Source: Streptomyces sp. NA04227 (lineage in GTDB: Bacteria > Actinomycetota > Actinomycetes > Streptomycetales > Streptomycetaceae). Taken from it: DNA of 64,000 nucleotides. Shown piece after piece: positions 40,665 through 51,617 of the stretch. Positions within the stretch are counted from its first letter, which is position 1; every line of letters starts with the position of its first letter. The stretch is taken from NCBI RefSeq assembly GCF_013364195.1, contig NZ_CP054918.1, positions 5,197,001 through 5,261,000 on the forward strand. The letters are read 5' to 3'. The translations under genes and the position numbers were made by a program. The notes under the pieces were generated by a model. That model ran no database searches. It was not told the DNA's origin and saw only the letters and a list, made by a program, of their open reading frames with translations.

Positions 40665-41843
40665 GTGGACCTGTTCGAGTACCAGGCGAGGGACCTCTTC
40701 GCCAAGCACGGTGTACCGGTGCTGGCCGGTGAAGTCATCGACACGCCTGAGGCGGCGCGCGGAGCGACCGAGCGACTGGGCGGCAAGTCGGTCGTCAAGG
40801 CGCAGGTCAAGGTAGGTGGCCGCGGCAAGGCCGGTGGCGTGAAGCTCGCCGCCACCCCGGACGAGGCCGTCGCGCGTGCGACGGACATCCTCGGTATGGA
40901 CATCAAGGGCCACACGGTCCACAAGGTGATGATCGCGGAGACCGCTCCGGAGATCGTCGAGGAGTACTACGTCTCCTACCTGCTCGACCGCACCAACCGC
41001 ACCTTCCTCGCCATGGCCTCCGTCGCGGGCGGCATGGACATCGAGGAGGTCGCGGCCACCACCCCCGAGAAGCTGGCCAAGATCCCGGTCGACTCCAACG
41101 AGGGTGTCAGCAAGGAGAAGGCCCAGCAGATCGTCGCCGCGGCGAAGTTCCCGGCCGAGGTCGCCGACAAGGTCGCCGACGTCCTGGTGACGCTGTGGAA
41201 GACCTTCGTCGCCGAGGACGCGCTCCTGGTCGAGGTCAACCCGCTGGCCAAGGTCGCCTCCGGCGACATCCTGGCCCTGGACGGCAAGGTCTCCCTGGAC
41301 GCCAACGCCGACTTCCGCCAGCCGGAGCACGAGGCGCTCGAGGACAAGGACGCCGCCAACCCGCTCGAGGCCGCCGCCAAGGCGAAGAACCTCAACTACG
41401 TGAAGCTGGACGGCGAGGTCGGCATCATCGGCAACGGCGCCGGTCTGGTCATGTCGACCCTGGACGTCGTCGCGTACGCCGGTGAGAACCACGGTGGCGT
41501 GAAGCCCGCCAACTTCCTGGACATCGGTGGCGGCGCCTCCGCCCAGGTCATGGCCAACGGCCTGGAGATCATCCTCGGCGACCCGGACGTCAAGTCCGTC
41601 TTCGTCAACGTCTTCGGTGGCATCACCGCCTGCGACGAGGTCGCCAACGGCATCGTCCAGGCCCTCGCCCTGCTCAAGGACAAGGGCGAAGAGGTCACCA
41701 AGCCGCTGGTCGTGCGCCTCGACGGCAACAACGCGGAGCTGGGTCGCAAGATCCTCTCGGACGCGAACCACCCGCTGGTGCAGCGCGTGGACACCATGGA
41801 CGGCGCGGCCGACAAGGCCGCCGAGCTCGCGGCTGCGAAGTAA
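40665..41843 (+). CDS. sucC: succinate--CoA ligase (ADP-forming) subunit beta
   Basis: A 392-aa protein of normal length. The N-terminal ATP-grasp domain begins [19 protein letters not shown], with [17 protein letters not shown] binding nucleotide. The C-terminal CoA ligase domain contains [20 protein letters not shown], and the ligand loops [17 protein letters not shown] and [16 protein letters not shown]. Together with SucD it converts succinyl-CoA plus ADP and phosphate into succinate and ATP in the TCA cycle. GTG start with AGGGACGG upstream. SucD follows after 20 bases in the same operon. Frames on the opposite strand here are shadows. Confidence 0.97.
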   Translation: MDLFEYQARDLFAKHGVPVLAGEVIDTPEAARGATERLGGKSVVKAQVKVGGRGKAGGVKLAATPDEAVARATDILGMDIKGHTVHKVMIAETAPEIVEEYYVSYLLDRTNRTFLAMASVAGGMDIEEVAATTPEKLAKIPVDSNEGVSKEKAQQIVAAAKFPAEVADKVADVLVTLWKTFVAEDALLVEVNPLAKVASGDILALDGKVSLDANADFRQPEHEALEDKDAANPLEAAAKAKNLNYVKLDGEVGIIGNGAGLVMSTLDVVAYAGENHGGVKPANFLDIGGGASAQVMANGLEIILGDPDVKSVFVNVFGGITACDEVANGIVQALALLKDKGEEVTKPLVVRLDGNNAELGRKILSDANHPLVQRVDTMDGAADKAAELAAAK

Positions 41844-41863
41844 GGGACGAAGGACCAACCACC

Positions 41864-42748
41864 ATGGCTATCTTCCTCAACAAGGACAGCAAGGTCATCG
41901 TCCAGGGCATGACCGGCTCCACCGGCATGAAGCACACCAAGCTCATGCTCGGCGACGGCACCAACATCGTCGGCGGTGTGAACCCGAAGAAGGCCGGTAC
42001 CGAGGTCGACTTCGACGGCACCAAGGTCCCGGTCTTCGGCTCGGTCGCCGAGGCGATGGAGAAGACCGGCGCCAACGTCTCGGTCCTCTTCGTGCCCCCG
42101 GCCTTCTCCAAGGCCGCCGTGGTCGAGGCCATCGACGCCGAGATCCCGCTCGCCGTGGTCATCACCGAGGGCATCGCCGTCCACGACTCCGCCGCCTTCT
42201 GGGCCTACGCGAAGTCCAAGGGCAACAAGACTCGCATCATCGGCCCGAACTGCCCCGGCCTGATCACCCCCGGTCAGTCCAACGCCGGCATCATCCCGGG
42301 CGACATCACCAAGCCCGGCCGCATCGGCCTGGTCTCGAAGTCCGGCACGCTGACGTACCAGATGATGTACGAGCTGCGTGACATCGGCTTCTCCTCCGCC
42401 GTCGGCATCGGCGGTGACCCGGTCATCGGCACCACGCACATCGACGCTCTGGCCGCCTTCCAGGAGGACCCGGAGACCGAGCTGATCGTCATGATCGGCG
42501 AGATCGGCGGCGACGCCGAGGAGCGTGCGGCCGACTTCATCAAGGCCAACGTCACCAAGCCGGTCGTCGGTTACGTCGCGGGCTTCACCGCCCCCGAGGG
42601 CAAGACCATGGGCCACGCCGGCGCCATCGTCTCCGGCTCCTCCGGCACCGCCGCCGCGAAGAAGGAGGCCCTCGAGGCCGCGGGCGTCAAGGTCGGCAAG
42701 ACTCCGACCGAGACGGCCAAGCTGGCGCGGGAGATCCTGGAGGGCTGA
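41864..42748 (+). CDS. sucD: succinate--CoA ligase subunit alpha
   Basis: A 294-aa protein, the usual size. The N-terminal CoA-binding domain begins with [20 protein letters not shown], with CoA contacts in [12 protein letters not shown]. The active-site histidine that carries phosphate is His251 in [13 protein letters not shown]. The motif [13 protein letters not shown] is present. It pairs with SucC. It follows sucC after 20 bases, so both come from one mRNA. A strong hairpin about 110 bases downstream (42860-42898) ends the transcript. All expected residues are present, with no anomaly. Confidence 0.97.
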   Translation: MAIFLNKDSKVIVQGMTGSTGMKHTKLMLGDGTNIVGGVNPKKAGTEVDFDGTKVPVFGSVAEAMEKTGANVSVLFVPPAFSKAAVVEAIDAEIPLAVVITEGIAVHDSAAFWAYAKSKGNKTRIIGPNCPGLITPGQSNAGIIPGDITKPGRIGLVSKSGTLTYQMMYELRDIGFSSAVGIGGDPVIGTTHIDALAAFQEDPETELIVMIGEIGGDAEERAADFIKANVTKPVVGYVAGFTAPEGKTMGHAGAIVSGSSGTAAAKKEALEAAGVKVGKTPTETAKLAREILEG

Positions 42749-42859
42749 GGCCCTTTCGGAGGAACGAGGCTCTCTCGGAGGGCCGAGATCCTTCTCGGTG
42801 CGAGGCCCTGCTGCCTGCCTGCCTGGTTGGCTGGCGCTTTTGCTCCGGTAGTTGTGAAC

Positions 42860-42898
42860 GGCGAGTCCGCGTCCCCCTCTCGGGGGCGCGGGCTCGCC
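42860..42898. terminator. bidirectional terminator after sucD
   Basis: A 17-bp stem GGCGAGTCCGCGTCCCC / GGGGGCGCGGGCTCGCC with two G-T pairs and a 5-base loop CTCTC, followed by GCTTTCG. It separates sucD from the convergent HTH-protein gene, which ends at 42938, and could serve both. Confidence 0.85.
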
Positions 42899-42937
42899 GC
42901 TTTCGTGTACGGGATAGGGGCAGGGCGGGGGCGTGGC

Positions 42938-44251
42938 TCAGGGGAGCTGTGGGAGGAGGCGTTCGGGGCCGCTGTCCGGGCCGGTCGTGAGCTGGTCGCG
43001 CAGTTCGGCGTCCTGGTGCTCCTCCGCCTGCGGGCCCATCTGCGGCGGGGCGCCGCCGACCGGGCGGCCGTCCGGGACCGGCGGCTCGTAGCGGGTGGGC
43101 GCGGTGTTCAGGGTGACGACGGTGGCGATCACGACCGCCGCGGTGAGCCCGATCGCGGCGCGCGTCCACTGCCGGGTACGGCGTTCGCTGAGCTGCCGTG
43201 TCCGCTCCGGCCCCGGCCCCTCCGCGGAACTCGCCTCGGACAACTGTGCCAGCCGCTCCCGCAGGTTCTCCACGGGCCGCAGTTCCGGCAGACGGTCACC
43301 GACGAAGAGCCGCGCCTGGCCGAGTCGTCCCGCCGTGGCGGCCGTACTGGACTCCGTCTCGGCCGCGGTCTGCGGCAGCGCCAGGCCCAGGCAGTCGTGC
43401 AGGACGAGGGTCCTGCGGTAGCTGACCGGCAGTTCGGTCAGGACGCCGAGCAGCTCCCTGTCCTGCCGGTGCGGCAGCGGCGCCCCTCTGCGGTTGCGGC
43501 TCGGCCGGAACCGGTGCCACGGCGAGGTCGCGTACTCGTGCGCCACCGCCCGCACCCAGGCCGCCGGGTCGGGGTCGGCGGCCACCTCGGGCCAGTGCCG
43601 CCACGCGTGCTGAAACGCCTGGGCCACGGCCTCGCAGGCCAGTCGACGGTGCCCGGTCAGCAGGTAGGTCTGGCGTACGAGGCCGGTGGCGGTCAGCTCG
43701 TAGAGGGTGTCGAAGTCCGCTGTGGGGTCCGGGAGTTCGGGGGGTGGGGTGGCGTCGGCGGGGTCTTTGGCCTCAGCCGGGCCCGTGGGTGAGGTGGGTG
43801 CGGCGGGTCCGTCACTCGTGGGGGGCTCGCCGGGTGCAGGGGTGTCGCGTGAGGGCGGGTCCTCCGGCTGAGTGTCCTTGCTGGGTACGGGAGTTGACGA
43901 TGTATCACTGTCCGCCGTCTCCGACTCTGTCTGCGGGGTGCGTTCGGCGGGCGTTCGCTCGGCCCGGTGCGGCGGCGCGGAGGTGTCCGGCTCCGTGGTC
44001 TCTGTGGCCCGGTCCTCGCCGGGCTCCCCGTCCCGTCCGCTTCCGCCGCCGTCCGTCACGTCCAACGCCCTTACGTACGCGTCGACTTGCTCGCCCTCCG
44101 GATCTTCCCGCCCGGACTCCCAACGTCGCAGGCAGGAGCCGGAGACGCCGAGCCGGGCGGCCAGCGCGGCGCGGCTGAGTCCGCTCGACCGGCGCAGCCG
44201 ACGACGTTCGGCGGGGGAGGGGAGAGGGGCGTGCTCGGGGGTCTGGGTCAT
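42938..44251 (-). CDS. HTH/sigma-region-4-like membrane protein
   Basis: A 437-aa protein with three parts. Residues ~12-65 are an XRE-type helix-turn-helix ([29 protein letters not shown]). A long disordered Asp/Glu/Thr/Pro linker follows. Residues ~185-330 resemble an ECF sigma factor: [40 protein letters not shown] and [21 protein letters not shown] transmembrane helix near 368-388 ([20 protein letters not shown]) puts the C-terminus outside. I chose ATG 44251 ([10 protein letters not shown]). Similar proteins next to sucCD are found in Streptomyces; none has a defined role that I know. No anti-sigma partner is visible. Confidence 0.78.
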   Translation of the reverse strand: MTQTPEHAPLPSPAERRRLRRSSGLSRAALAARLGVSGSCLRRWESGREDPEGEQVDAYVRALDVTDGGGSGRDGEPGEDRATETTEPDTSAPPHRAERTPAERTPQTESETADSDTSSTPVPSKDTQPEDPPSRDTPAPGEPPTSDGPAAPTSPTGPAEAKDPADATPPPELPDPTADFDTLYELTATGLVRQTYLLTGHRRLACEAVAQAFQHAWRHWPEVAADPDPAAWVRAVAHEYATSPWHRFRPSRNRRGAPLPHRQDRELLGVLTELPVSYRRTLVLHDCLGLALPQTAAETESSTAATAGRLGQARLFVGDRLPELRPVENLRERLAQLSEASSAEGPGPERTRQLSERRTRQWTRAAIGLTAAVVIATVVTLNTAPTRYEPPVPDGRPVGGAPPQMGPQAEEHQDAELRDQLTTGPDSGPERLLPQLP

Positions 44252-44322
44252 GACTCGCTCTCCGTGCCGGGGGCTGTGGCCGCGGGTTCCGTACGCAGGG
44301 GGACGGTGCCTCTGAGCCGTCT

Positions 44323-44358
44323 CCAATTTGTACGAAAATTGCATAAGAGTATTTCTAG
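44323..44358. promoter_or_regulatory. AT-rich divergent promoter region
   Basis: An unusually AT-rich patch (CCAATTTGTACGAAAATTGC then ATAAGAGTATTTC) between two divergent genes, the HTH membrane protein (ending leftward) and DUF6350. AATTT and AAATT flank a 6-base centre. It is the best candidate for one or both promoters in an otherwise GC-rich 170-base gap. Confidence 0.45.
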
Positions 44359-44428
44359 CGACACATCCGGCAATCTGCTGTTACGACGCGAAAGCGCGTG
44401 TCGTTGGCAGCATGGCCGCGTGAACCCG

Positions 44429-47400
44429 ATGACCGACCGCAGCCCGACCTTGCCGACCCTGCTCGCCAAGCCGTCCCTGGCCTCTCGGCTCCGGCCGTCC
44501 CGGCTGCGTGAGAGCACGCCGGGCCTGGGCTCCGCCGTGTTCTCCGGTGTGGTCGCCGCGGGGCTCGGCATCGGCACGCTCGCCGTCGTCGTCCTCGCCC
44601 TGTGGATCAGTTCGCCGTACCCGGACAGCGGTCCCGGCGGCGCCCTGCACACGGCCTCCTCGCTCTGGCTGCTCGCCAACGGCGTCGAACTCGTCCGTAC
44701 GGACACCCTCACCGGCGCCGCCGCCCCGGTCGGCCTGACCCCGCTGCTCCTGACGCTGCTGCCCTGCCTCGCCGTGCACCGCGCCGCCCGCGATGCCGCG
44801 GGGGCGGGCGGGCCGGTGCCGCGGATGCCCGCGAACACCGCCTGGTTCGGGGTGACCCTCGGCTATCTGGCCGTCGCCTTCGCCGTGCTCTGCTACGCCT
44901 CGGGCGGTGACCTCGAACCGTCCTGGAACAGCGCGTACGTACGGCTGCCGCTGCTCGCCGTGCTGGCCAGCGTGACGGGGGCGTGGACCGCGTCCGGGCG
45001 CTGGCAGGTGCCGCTGCCGAGGTTCGTGCGCCGTCGGATGGGGCGCATGCCCGCTCCGATGCGCGGGGCGCTCGCGTGGGTGGCGGGCGGCTGGGCCCCC
45101 GCGCCGGGCGTACGCCGTCGCACCGTGCCCGCCGTCATGGGGCGCGCCGGAACCGCGGGAGCCCTCGTCCTGGTGGGCGGCGGCGGACTGCTGGTCGCCC
45201 TCTCGCTCGGACTCCACTTCCAGGCCGCCGAGCACTCCTTCCTGGAACTGACCGACGACTGGTCGGGCCGCTTCGCCGTGCTGCTGCTCGCCCTCGCCCT
45301 GGTCCCCAACGCCTCGGTGTGGAGCGCCTCGTACACCCTCGGCCCCGGCTTCCTCCTCGGTACGGGACAGTCCGTCGCCCCCTTGACGTCGACGGGCGAA
45401 CCCCTGGTCCTGCCCTCGTTCCCGCTGCTCGCCGCCGTACCCCGGCACCCCCTGCCGGAGCCCTGGCTGTGGGCGCCGGCCGCGGTGCCGATGGTCGCGG
45501 GACTGGTCGTCGGCTGGTTCGTGCTCACCGCGGCCGCGCCGGCCGGCTGCTCGCGGGAGGAGGCGTGGGGGAGAGGGCGCACGGCCCTCGGCGCGCTGCT
45601 CGCAGCCCTCTTCTGCGCCGGTCTGATGGCGGCCCTCGCCGCCCTGTCCGGCGGACCGCTCGGCGTCGACGTACTGGCCGGGCTCGGCCCCGTCTGGTGG
45701 CGCACCGGCCTCGCCGCCTTCGCCTGGACGGCCGCCGTAGCCCTGCCGTTCGCCGTGCTCGTGCACGCCTGGCGGATCCGCAGGCGCTGGTTCCGCGCCT
45801 GGCGCCGGGACCGGGTGGAAGCCCTGCGCGTACGGCGGGTGGAACGCGCCGAACAGCGGGCGGCGGAGCGGGTGCGCGCACAGCAGGAGCGCGTGGAGGC
45901 GCGGACCCAGCGCGCCGCGGCCCGCCAGGCCGAACGGGAAGCCGCGGAGGCGGCCCGCCTGGAGGCCACGGCGGCCAGGCTCGCCGAACGCACCTCGGAA
46001 CGCGAGGCGAGAACAGCGGAGCGCGAGGCCGCCCGGGCCGCGAAGCGCGCCGAACGCCAGGCGGCCAGAGACGCCAAGGCCGCCCGCCGCGAGGCCGACC
46101 GGTCGACGAAGACCGCCGCACGCGAGGAGACCGAAGCGGCGCGTACTGCCCACCGCGATGAGCGGGACGCGGCCCGAACTGCCAAGCGGGGGGAGGCTGT
46201 TGCGGCGAAGGAGGCCAAGGGGGCCAAGGAGGCGAAGCGTGCGGAGGGGGCGCAGAAGGCCACGGAGGGGAAGGGCGCGGAGGGGAAGCGCGCGGAGGGG
46301 GAGGGTGCCGAGGGGAAGAGTGCCGAGGGAAAGCGCAGCGAGAAGGCGCCTGCGGAGAAGGGACGTGCTGAGCGGAAGAACCGGCGTCGGGGGAAGCGGG
46401 GCGCGGGGGCGGAGGGGCAGACGCCGGGGGCGGGGTTGCCGAAGGGCGGGGTGAAGGGCGGCTCGGAGAGCCAGGTGGAGAGCCGCGTGACGGTCGCGGG
46501 CGGAGGTGCCCCCGTCCTCGCCGGGACGGCGGCGGCAGCAGCTACGGACGGCGGCAAGGGGAAGCGGACGGGGCAGGGCGTGGCGGACGGGCGGAGTGCG
46601 GGGAGCGGGAAAGGCGAGGCAGCAGACGGGGAGGGCACGAGGAGCGACGAGGGCGGAGGGAACGGCGAGGGCGGACGGAACGGAGAGGGTGGGCGCCACC
46701 GGAAGGGGCGACGGAACGGGCGGGGCGCGGAGGCGGCTGCCGAGAGTGCGAAGGGCAAGTCGATCCCCGAGGACGCGAAGAGCGGCGGCGTCGCTCGCGG
46801 TTCCGGCAGCGCCGTCGGCCCGGCGGGAAGCGGGCACGCGGCGCGCGTTGACGGCAAGGACGCGGACGCCGACGAGGCGGGAACCAAGGACGCGGGCACC
46901 AAGGGCACAGCTGCCAAGGACGCGGGCACCAAGGCCGAGGGCACAAAGGACCCGGGCACCAAGAACGAGGGCGCCAAGGACCAGGGCACCAAGAACGCGG
47001 CCATCAAGAGCGCGAGCCCCAAGACCCCGGACGCGGACTCGCCCCGCGAGGAGAAGCCGGGCCGGAAGGCCGCGCGGCAGGAGGCCCGGCGGGCCAAGCA
47101 GGTGGCCAAGGGCGAGGAACGGGCGCGCAAGGCGGACACGACGGCGGCGCGACGGGCCCTGCGGAAGTCGGCGCGCAAGGGCGATCAGTCACGGGTCGCC
47201 GAGTTCCCCGCCACCGCGTACGTGCCGGGCACCGCACCGTCGCCCACGTCTCCGCAGACGGCCGGTTCGGCTCCGGCGACCGACTCGACGTCGGCGAGCG
47301 ACTCCACCCTGGCGACCGACTCCACCCCGGCGACGGGCGGGACCTCGGCGCCCGGCGAGCACTCGTCGCCCCACGCGAACTCGTCCGCCAAGTCGGCGTC

Positions 47401-47500
47401 CACGACCGACAAGGCACCGCCCTCGGTGCCGACGGCATCCAACCCTCAGCAACCCGGCGGATCCGCCTCCAAGCCGGGAGCCGCTCAGGACGGGCGGTGA
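44429..47500 (+). CDS. DUF6350 membrane protein with long charged C-terminal tail
   Basis: A 1,023-aa protein from ATG 44429 (GTG 44420 is three codons earlier; neither has a good ribosome site). The first ~445 residues form the DUF6350 multi-spanning membrane domain with about eight or nine helices: [38 protein letters not shown] (with the following GPGFLLG loop), [16 protein letters not shown] and [23 protein letters not shown]6350 members in actinobacteria have been linked to cell division, but the role is unclear. The remaining ~575 residues are low complexity: Ala/Arg/Glu coiled coil (~455-590), repeated [12 protein letters not shown] units, then lysine-rich KD/KG repeats ([20 protein letters not shown]) and Ser/Thr-Pro repeats. 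The tail is cytoplasmic if the usual topology holds. It is far longer than the membrane part. Confidence 0.82.
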   Translation: MTDRSPTLPTLLAKPSLASRLRPSRLRESTPGLGSAVFSGVVAAGLGIGTLAVVVLALWISSPYPDSGPGGALHTASSLWLLANGVELVRTDTLTGAAAPVGLTPLLLTLLPCLAVHRAARDAAGAGGPVPRMPANTAWFGVTLGYLAVAFAVLCYASGGDLEPSWNSAYVRLPLLAVLASVTGAWTASGRWQVPLPRFVRRRMGRMPAPMRGALAWVAGGWAPAPGVRRRTVPAVMGRAGTAGALVLVGGGGLLVALSLGLHFQAAEHSFLELTDDWSGRFAVLLLALALVPNASVWSASYTLGPGFLLGTGQSVAPLTSTGEPLVLPSFPLLAAVPRHPLPEPWLWAPAAVPMVAGLVVGWFVLTAAAPAGCSREEAWGRGRTALGALLAALFCAGLMAALAALSGGPLGVDVLAGLGPVWWRTGLAAFAWTAAVALPFAVLVHAWRIRRRWFRAWRRDRVEALRVRRVERAEQRAAERVRAQQERVEARTQRAAARQAEREAAEAARLEATAARLAERTSEREARTAEREAARAAKRAERQAARDAKAARREADRSTKTAAREETEAARTAHRDERDAARTAKRGEAVAAKEAKGAKEAKRAEGAQKATEGKGAEGKRAEGEGAEGKSAEGKRSEKAPAEKGRAERKNRRRGKRGAGAEGQTPGAGLPKGGVKGGSESQVESRVTVAGGGAPVLAGTAAAAATDGGKGKRTGQGVADGRSAGSGKGEAADGEGTRSDEGGGNGEGGRNGEGGRHRKGRRNGRGAEAAAESAKGKSIPEDAKSGGVARGSGSAVGPAGSGHAARVDGKDADADEAGTKDAGTKGTAAKDAGTKAEGTKDPGTKNEGAKDQGTKNAAIKSASPKTPDADSPREEKPGRKAARQEARRAKQVAKGEERARKADTTAARRALRKSARKGDQSRVAEFPATAYVPGTAPSPTSPQTAGSAPATDSTSASDSTLATDSTPATGGTSAPGEHSSPHANSSAKSASTTDKAPPSVPTASNPQQPGGSASKPGAAQDGR

Positions 47501-47644
47501 CGGACTTCGGGACGGGGACGGGTGCTGACCGACTTCGGGCTGGGCGGTGACGGACTTCCGTGGTTCAGGCGACTACGCCCCGCCTCGGCCTCGCCCAGCA
47601 GCTATCAACCGCAGTCCTCAACCGCGGTCCTCAACCCGCAGCGC

Positions 47645-48670
47645 TCAGTCCTCGTTCCCCAACACCGGCCGCAGGTCCTTCGGCAGGTGCCTGTCGCAGT
47701 TCTGTTCGGCGGTGAGGGTCAGGGCGTCCGAGGTGCAGGTGTAGAACTCGTCGTAGGCGAGGCGGGCGGCGAAGGCGGAGGCGAGCAGGGTCATCGCCAG
47801 TGAGGCGGTGACCAGGCCCGTGATCGCGGCCGTCCGCTGCTGCTTGCGGCCTCCGGGCGCGGAGCCGGGCGGGGTGCCGGGAGCGTTGCCGGGCGGGGGC
47901 GTCGGCGCGGACGGGTCCGGCGTACGCGGGCGGGCGCGCAGGGAGCTGATGCCCCAGTACAGGGCGAGCGAGCCGAGCAGCAGGGCCGTACCGCCGAAGA
48001 ACCAGGACCGGAACGGCCAGTCGAAGAGGGCGAAGAAGAAGCCCCACATACCGGAGAGCAGCGCGTAGCGGGCGCGGCGCTGTGCCGGGTCGGTGGGGTC
48101 CCAGCGGTTCTGCGTGCCCTGGCCCTCGGGTCCGCCCTGGCGCCCCGGCCGGTCGCCGAATCCGCCCTGCGAACGCCCGGGCTGCCGGTCGCTCCACTGC
48201 CCCCACGGGTTGCGGCCGCCCTGGCCCTGGCCGCCGTCCTGCCCGTCCCGGTCCACCGGCTGACGCGGCTGCCACGGCCGGTCCGGCGTGCCCTCCGGCG
48301 GCGGAGCGAACGGATTGTCCTCGACCGGCGCACCGCCACGACCCTCGGAACCGCCACGACCCTGGGAATCATCGCGTCCCTCGGACCCGTTGCCGCTCCC
48401 GGATCCGTGGCCGCCTCCCGAGCCCTCGTGCCCGGCCGGGGAACCCTCCGGTGCCCCGGAGCCGCCCGCGCCCGGCGAGCCGTCGGGGGCGCTGCCGCCG
48501 CCCTGCTGCTCGCGCTGCGGTGAGGGGCGGTGCTCGCGGAGCAGGACGGCCGGGCCGCGCTCCGCCGCCGCCGTGATGCGCGGCAGGGCAGCCGGGCCCT
48601 GCGTCCCCGCGGTGACGGGGACGGGGGTGAGCGAGGCAAGCGTGGGGCGGCTCGGGCTGCGGTCCGGCAT
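47645..48670 (-). CDS. Pro/Gly-rich membrane protein of unknown function
   Basis: A 341-aa protein. Residues 1-~45 are basic and conserved-looking (MPDRSPSRPTLASLTPVPV); ~45-170 are disordered Gly, Ser, Pro, Gln. Then come membrane helices: YALLSGMWGFFFALFDWPF with WFFGGTALLLGSLALYWGIS (~205-250) and TAAITGLVTASLAMTLLASA (~295-315). A short C-terminal outside-facing region has two cysteines (YTCTSDALTLTAEQNCDRHL). I recall a similar gene in Streptomyces between the DUF6350 gene and purN. Start at ATG 48670. It is convergent with the DUF6350 gene. Function unknown; secretion or small-molecule sensing would be speculation. Confidence 0.75.
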   Translation of the reverse strand: MPDRSPSRPTLASLTPVPVTAGTQGPAALPRITAAAERGPAVLLREHRPSPQREQQGGGSAPDGSPGAGGSGAPEGSPAGHEGSGGGHGSGSGNGSEGRDDSQGRGGSEGRGGAPVEDNPFAPPPEGTPDRPWQPRQPVDRDGQDGGQGQGGRNPWGQWSDRQPGRSQGGFGDRPGRQGGPEGQGTQNRWDPTDPAQRRARYALLSGMWGFFFALFDWPFRSWFFGGTALLLGSLALYWGISSLRARPRTPDPSAPTPPPGNAPGTPPGSAPGGRKQQRTAAITGLVTASLAMTLLASAFAARLAYDEFYTCTSDALTLTAEQNCDRHLPKDLRPVLGNED

Positions 48671-49246
48671 CAGGTGTGCGTCTTCCCTGGGGTCGAGTGG
48701 GTCGATTCGGTCGAGTGGCGGTCTGGGCGGTCGGTCGGGCTGCGGTCGGCCGAGGGCGACCGGGCGCGCGCCCCGTCGGCCGACGACCGTCCGGGCCGCT
48801 GTGACCGGCCCGGACGGGCCGCCGCACGGCGCGAACACGCCCGTCCGAGGGAGAACGAGCCGAGAGCCCACGGCGTTCCCGTGACGAATACCCGGCAGAC
48901 GCTACCTGGCTCGCGGGCCCCCGTCCCGTGGGGGCCGCCCGGACTGCCGGTATCGTTGCTGGCGGCCGGTCGCTTCGTAGGGTTCCCCGTATGAAGGGGC
49001 GCGAAGCCTTTGTGCGACCGCACAAAGACCTCGGGTTCCTGCGTAGACCGTCCGTCCGTCTGTCCGTACACCGTCGTCCGGGCGGATCCCCGCCGCGGTC
49101 GAAGGCTCACGTACGTCGAAGCTCGCGTACGTGGGAACGATCGGGCGGGACGGACCGTCCGGGCCGGACCGCCGTGAGCGGGCGGCCCGACCGAGCGGGC
49201 ACCGGCCGACCGCACAAGAGCAGTTCCCGTGAGAAAGGGCCCCGCT
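48671..49246. other. purN upstream region with two-hairpin leader
   Basis: A 576-base region between the divergent membrane-protein gene and purN. I see no credible gene. From 48972 to 49027 two hairpins stand side by side. Around 49108-49136, ACGTACGTCGAAGCTCGCGTACGT gives a further short GTACG repeat. A GAAAGGG ribosome site precedes the GTG at 49247. Confidence 0.5.
48972..49027 (+). promoter_or_regulatory. two adjacent hairpins upstream of purN
   Basis: The first hairpin has GCTTCG / CGAAGC arms (48972-48977, 49002-49007) with an inner CCCC / GGGG stem. The second, starting next to it, is the near-perfect palindrome CTTTGTGCGACCGCACAAAG (9-bp arms, 49008-49027). They lie 220-275 bases before purN and could be a 5' leader (attenuator) or an operator. 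Confidence 0.45.
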
Positions 49247-49876
49247 GTGGCCGTCAAGCGCCTCGTCGTGCTGGTCTCCGGATCAGGTACGAACCTGCAG
49301 GCACTCCTCGACGCGATCGAGGCGGACGGGGCCGCGGCCTACGGCGCCGAGATCGTCGCGGTGGGCGCCGACCGCGAGGGCATCGCCGGTCTCGACCGCG
49401 CCCGTGCCGCCGGTCTGCCCACCTTCGTGTGCCGCGTCAAGGACTTCGAGAGCCGCGAGGCCTGGGACACGGCGCTCGCCGAGGCCACCGCCGCGCACCG
49501 GCCGGACCTCGTGGTGTCCGCCGGGTTCATGAAGATCGTGGGGAAGGAGTTCCTCGCGCGCTTCGGGGGACGCTTCGTCAACACCCACCCCGCCCTGCTG
49601 CCGAGCTTTCCCGGCGCCCACGGAGTGCGTGACGCGCTCGCCTACGGCGCCAAGGTCACCGGCTGCACCGTCCACTTCGTCGACGACGGTGTCGACACCG
49701 GCCCGATCATCGCCCAGGGCGTGGTCGAGGTGGTGGAGGAGGACACCGAGGAGGGTGCGGCGGCCCTCCACGAGCGCATCAAGAGCGTCGAGCGCGCACT
49801 GCTCGTCGAGGTCGTGGGGCGCCTGGCCCGCAACGGCTATCGCATTGAGGGACGAAAGGTAAGACTGCACCCATGA
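49247..49876 (+). CDS. purN: phosphoribosylglycinamide formyltransferase
   Basis: A 209-aa protein from GTG 49247 ([20 protein letters not shown]); a GTG six codons earlier (49229) is possible but the AAAGGG site suits 49247. Markers of GAR transformylase: the [10 protein letters not shown] phosphate loop, [13 protein letters not shown] with the catalytic Asn-His region (NTHPALL), and DDGVDTGPI with the catalytic aspartate. It uses 10-formyl-tetrahydrofolate to formylate GAR in purine synthesis; folD nearby supplies the cofactor chain. The stop overlaps purH by 4 bases (ATGA), so the two are translationally coupled. Size and residues are normal. Confidence 0.96.
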   Translation: MAVKRLVVLVSGSGTNLQALLDAIEADGAAAYGAEIVAVGADREGIAGLDRARAAGLPTFVCRVKDFESREAWDTALAEATAAHRPDLVVSAGFMKIVGKEFLARFGGRFVNTHPALLPSFPGAHGVRDALAYGAKVTGCTVHFVDDGVDTGPIIAQGVVEVVEEDTEEGAAALHERIKSVERALLVEVVGRLARNGYRIEGRKVRLHP

Positions 49877-51462
49877 GTTCGACTGGCGTGACCGCCGAAG
49901 CCACCGAGGACACCCAGCGGCCCATCCGCCGCGCGCTGGTCAGCGTCTACGACAAGACCGGTCTCGAAGAGCTCGCGCGCGGGCTGCACGAGGCGGGCGT
50001 CGAACTGGTCTCCACCGGATCCACCGCCGGGCGCATCGCCGCCGCCGGTGTCCCGGTCACCAAGGTCGAGGAGCTGACCGGCTTCCCCGAGTGCCTCGAC
50101 GGCCGCGTCAAGACCCTGCACCCGCGCGTGCACGCGGGCATCCTCGCCGACCTGCGCCTGGACTCGCACCGCGCGCAGCTCGACGAACTGGGCGTGGCGC
50201 CCTTCCAGTTGGTGATCGTCAACCTGTACCCGTTCCGGGAGACGGTGGCCTCCGGCGCCACCCCCGACGAGTGCGTGGAGCAGATCGACATCGGCGGCCC
50301 CTCGATGGTCCGCGCCGCCGCCAAGAACCACCCCTCGGTCGCGGTCGTGACCAGCCCCGGCCAGTACGGCGACGTGCTCGCCGCGGTCCGTGACGGCGGC
50401 TTCGACCTCACCGCCCGCAAGCGCCTGGCCGCGGCCGCCTTCCGGCACACCGCCTCCTACGACGTCGCCGTCGCCTCCTGGTTCGCCGACGACTACGCCG
50501 CCGCCGACGACAGCGGCTTCCCCGAGTTCCTCGGCTCCACCTTCGAGCGCGCCAATGTCCTGCGCTACGGCGAGAACCCGCACCAGGGCGCCGCCCTCTA
50601 CGTGGACGGCACCGGCACGGGACTCGCCCAGGCCGAGCAGTTGCACGGCAAGGAGATGTCGTACAACAACTACACGGACACCGACGCCGCGCGCCGGGCC
50701 GCGTACGACCACGACGAGCCCTGCGTCGCGATCATCAAGCACGCCAACCCCTGCGGGATCGCGGTCGGCGCCGATGTCGCCGAGGCGCACCGCAAGGCGC
50801 ACGCCTGTGACCCGCTGTCCGCGTTCGGCGGCGTCATCGCCGTGAACCGCCCGGTCAGCCGGGAGATGGCCGAGCAGGTCGCGGAGATCTTCACCGAGGT
50901 CATCGTCGCCCCCGACTACGAGGACGGCGCGCTGGAGGCCCTCGCCAAGAAGAAGAACATCCGTGTCCTGCGCGCCCCCGAGGGCCCGTCCAACACGGTC
51001 GAGGTGAAGCCCGTCGACGGCGGCGCCCTGCTCCAGGTCGCCGACCGGCTCCAGGCCGAGGGCGACGACCCGGCGTCCTGGACCCTGGCCACCGGCGAGG
51101 CCCTGTCCGCCGAGGAGCTCACCGAACTCGCCTTCGCCTGGAAGGCCTGCCGCGCGGTGAAGTCCAACGCGATCCTGCTCGCCAAGGACGGCGCCTCGGT
51201 CGGCGTCGGCATGGGCCAGGTCAACCGTGTCGACTCCGCCAAGCTCGCCGTCGAACGCGCCGGTGAGGAGCGCGCCCGCGGTGCCTACGCCGCCTCGGAC
51301 GCCTTCTTCCCGTTCCCCGACGGCCTGGAGATCCTCACCGCCGCGGGCGTCAAGGCCGTGGTCCAGCCCGGCGGTTCGGTCCGCGACGAGCTGGTGATCG
51401 AGGCCGCGAGCAAGGCGGGCGTGACGATGTACTTCACCGGTACGCGGCACTTCTTCCACTGA
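49873..51462 (+). CDS. purH: bifunctional AICAR transformylase / IMP cyclohydrolase
   Basis: A 529-aa protein, full length. The N-terminal MGS-like cyclohydrolase domain starts with [20 protein letters not shown] and contains [16 protein letters not shown] and [10 protein letters not shown]. The C-terminal transformylase domain includes [55 protein letters not shown] and the end [20 protein letters not shown]. It performs the last two steps of IMP synthesis. ATGA overlap with purN. A strong hairpin follows about 65 bases after the stop. No anomaly. Confidence 0.97.
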   Translation: MSSTGVTAEATEDTQRPIRRALVSVYDKTGLEELARGLHEAGVELVSTGSTAGRIAAAGVPVTKVEELTGFPECLDGRVKTLHPRVHAGILADLRLDSHRAQLDELGVAPFQLVIVNLYPFRETVASGATPDECVEQIDIGGPSMVRAAAKNHPSVAVVTSPGQYGDVLAAVRDGGFDLTARKRLAAAAFRHTASYDVAVASWFADDYAAADDSGFPEFLGSTFERANVLRYGENPHQGAALYVDGTGTGLAQAEQLHGKEMSYNNYTDTDAARRAAYDHDEPCVAIIKHANPCGIAVGADVAEAHRKAHACDPLSAFGGVIAVNRPVSREMAEQVAEIFTEVIVAPDYEDGALEALAKKKNIRVLRAPEGPSNTVEVKPVDGGALLQVADRLQAEGDDPASWTLATGEALSAEELTELAFAWKACRAVKSNAILLAKDGASVGVGMGQVNRVDSAKLAVERAGEERARGAYAASDAFFPFPDGLEILTAAGVKAVVQPGGSVRDELVIEAASKAGVTMYFTGTRHFFH

Positions 51463-51525
51463 GTCGTGGGGCGCGCCGACGGCTGAGCCGCCGAGCGTGC
51501 CGCCGGTCTGCCAGGTGCACAGACA

Positions 51526-51572
51526 AGCCGAGAGGGCGCCATCCCGTGAGGCGGGGTGGCGCCCTCTCGGCT
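51526..51572. terminator. bidirectional terminator between purH and RDD gene
   Basis: A perfect 16-bp stem AGCCGAGAGGGCGCCA / TGGCGCCCTCTCGGCT with a 15-base loop, followed by CTGTCTCCG. It lies between the purH stop (51462) and the RDD gene stop on the opposite strand (51618), and should serve both. Confidence 0.88.
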
Positions 51573-51617
51573 CTGTCTCCGTACCGGTTTGCATCCGTAC
51601 CGGAGCCCGGGCTTCGG

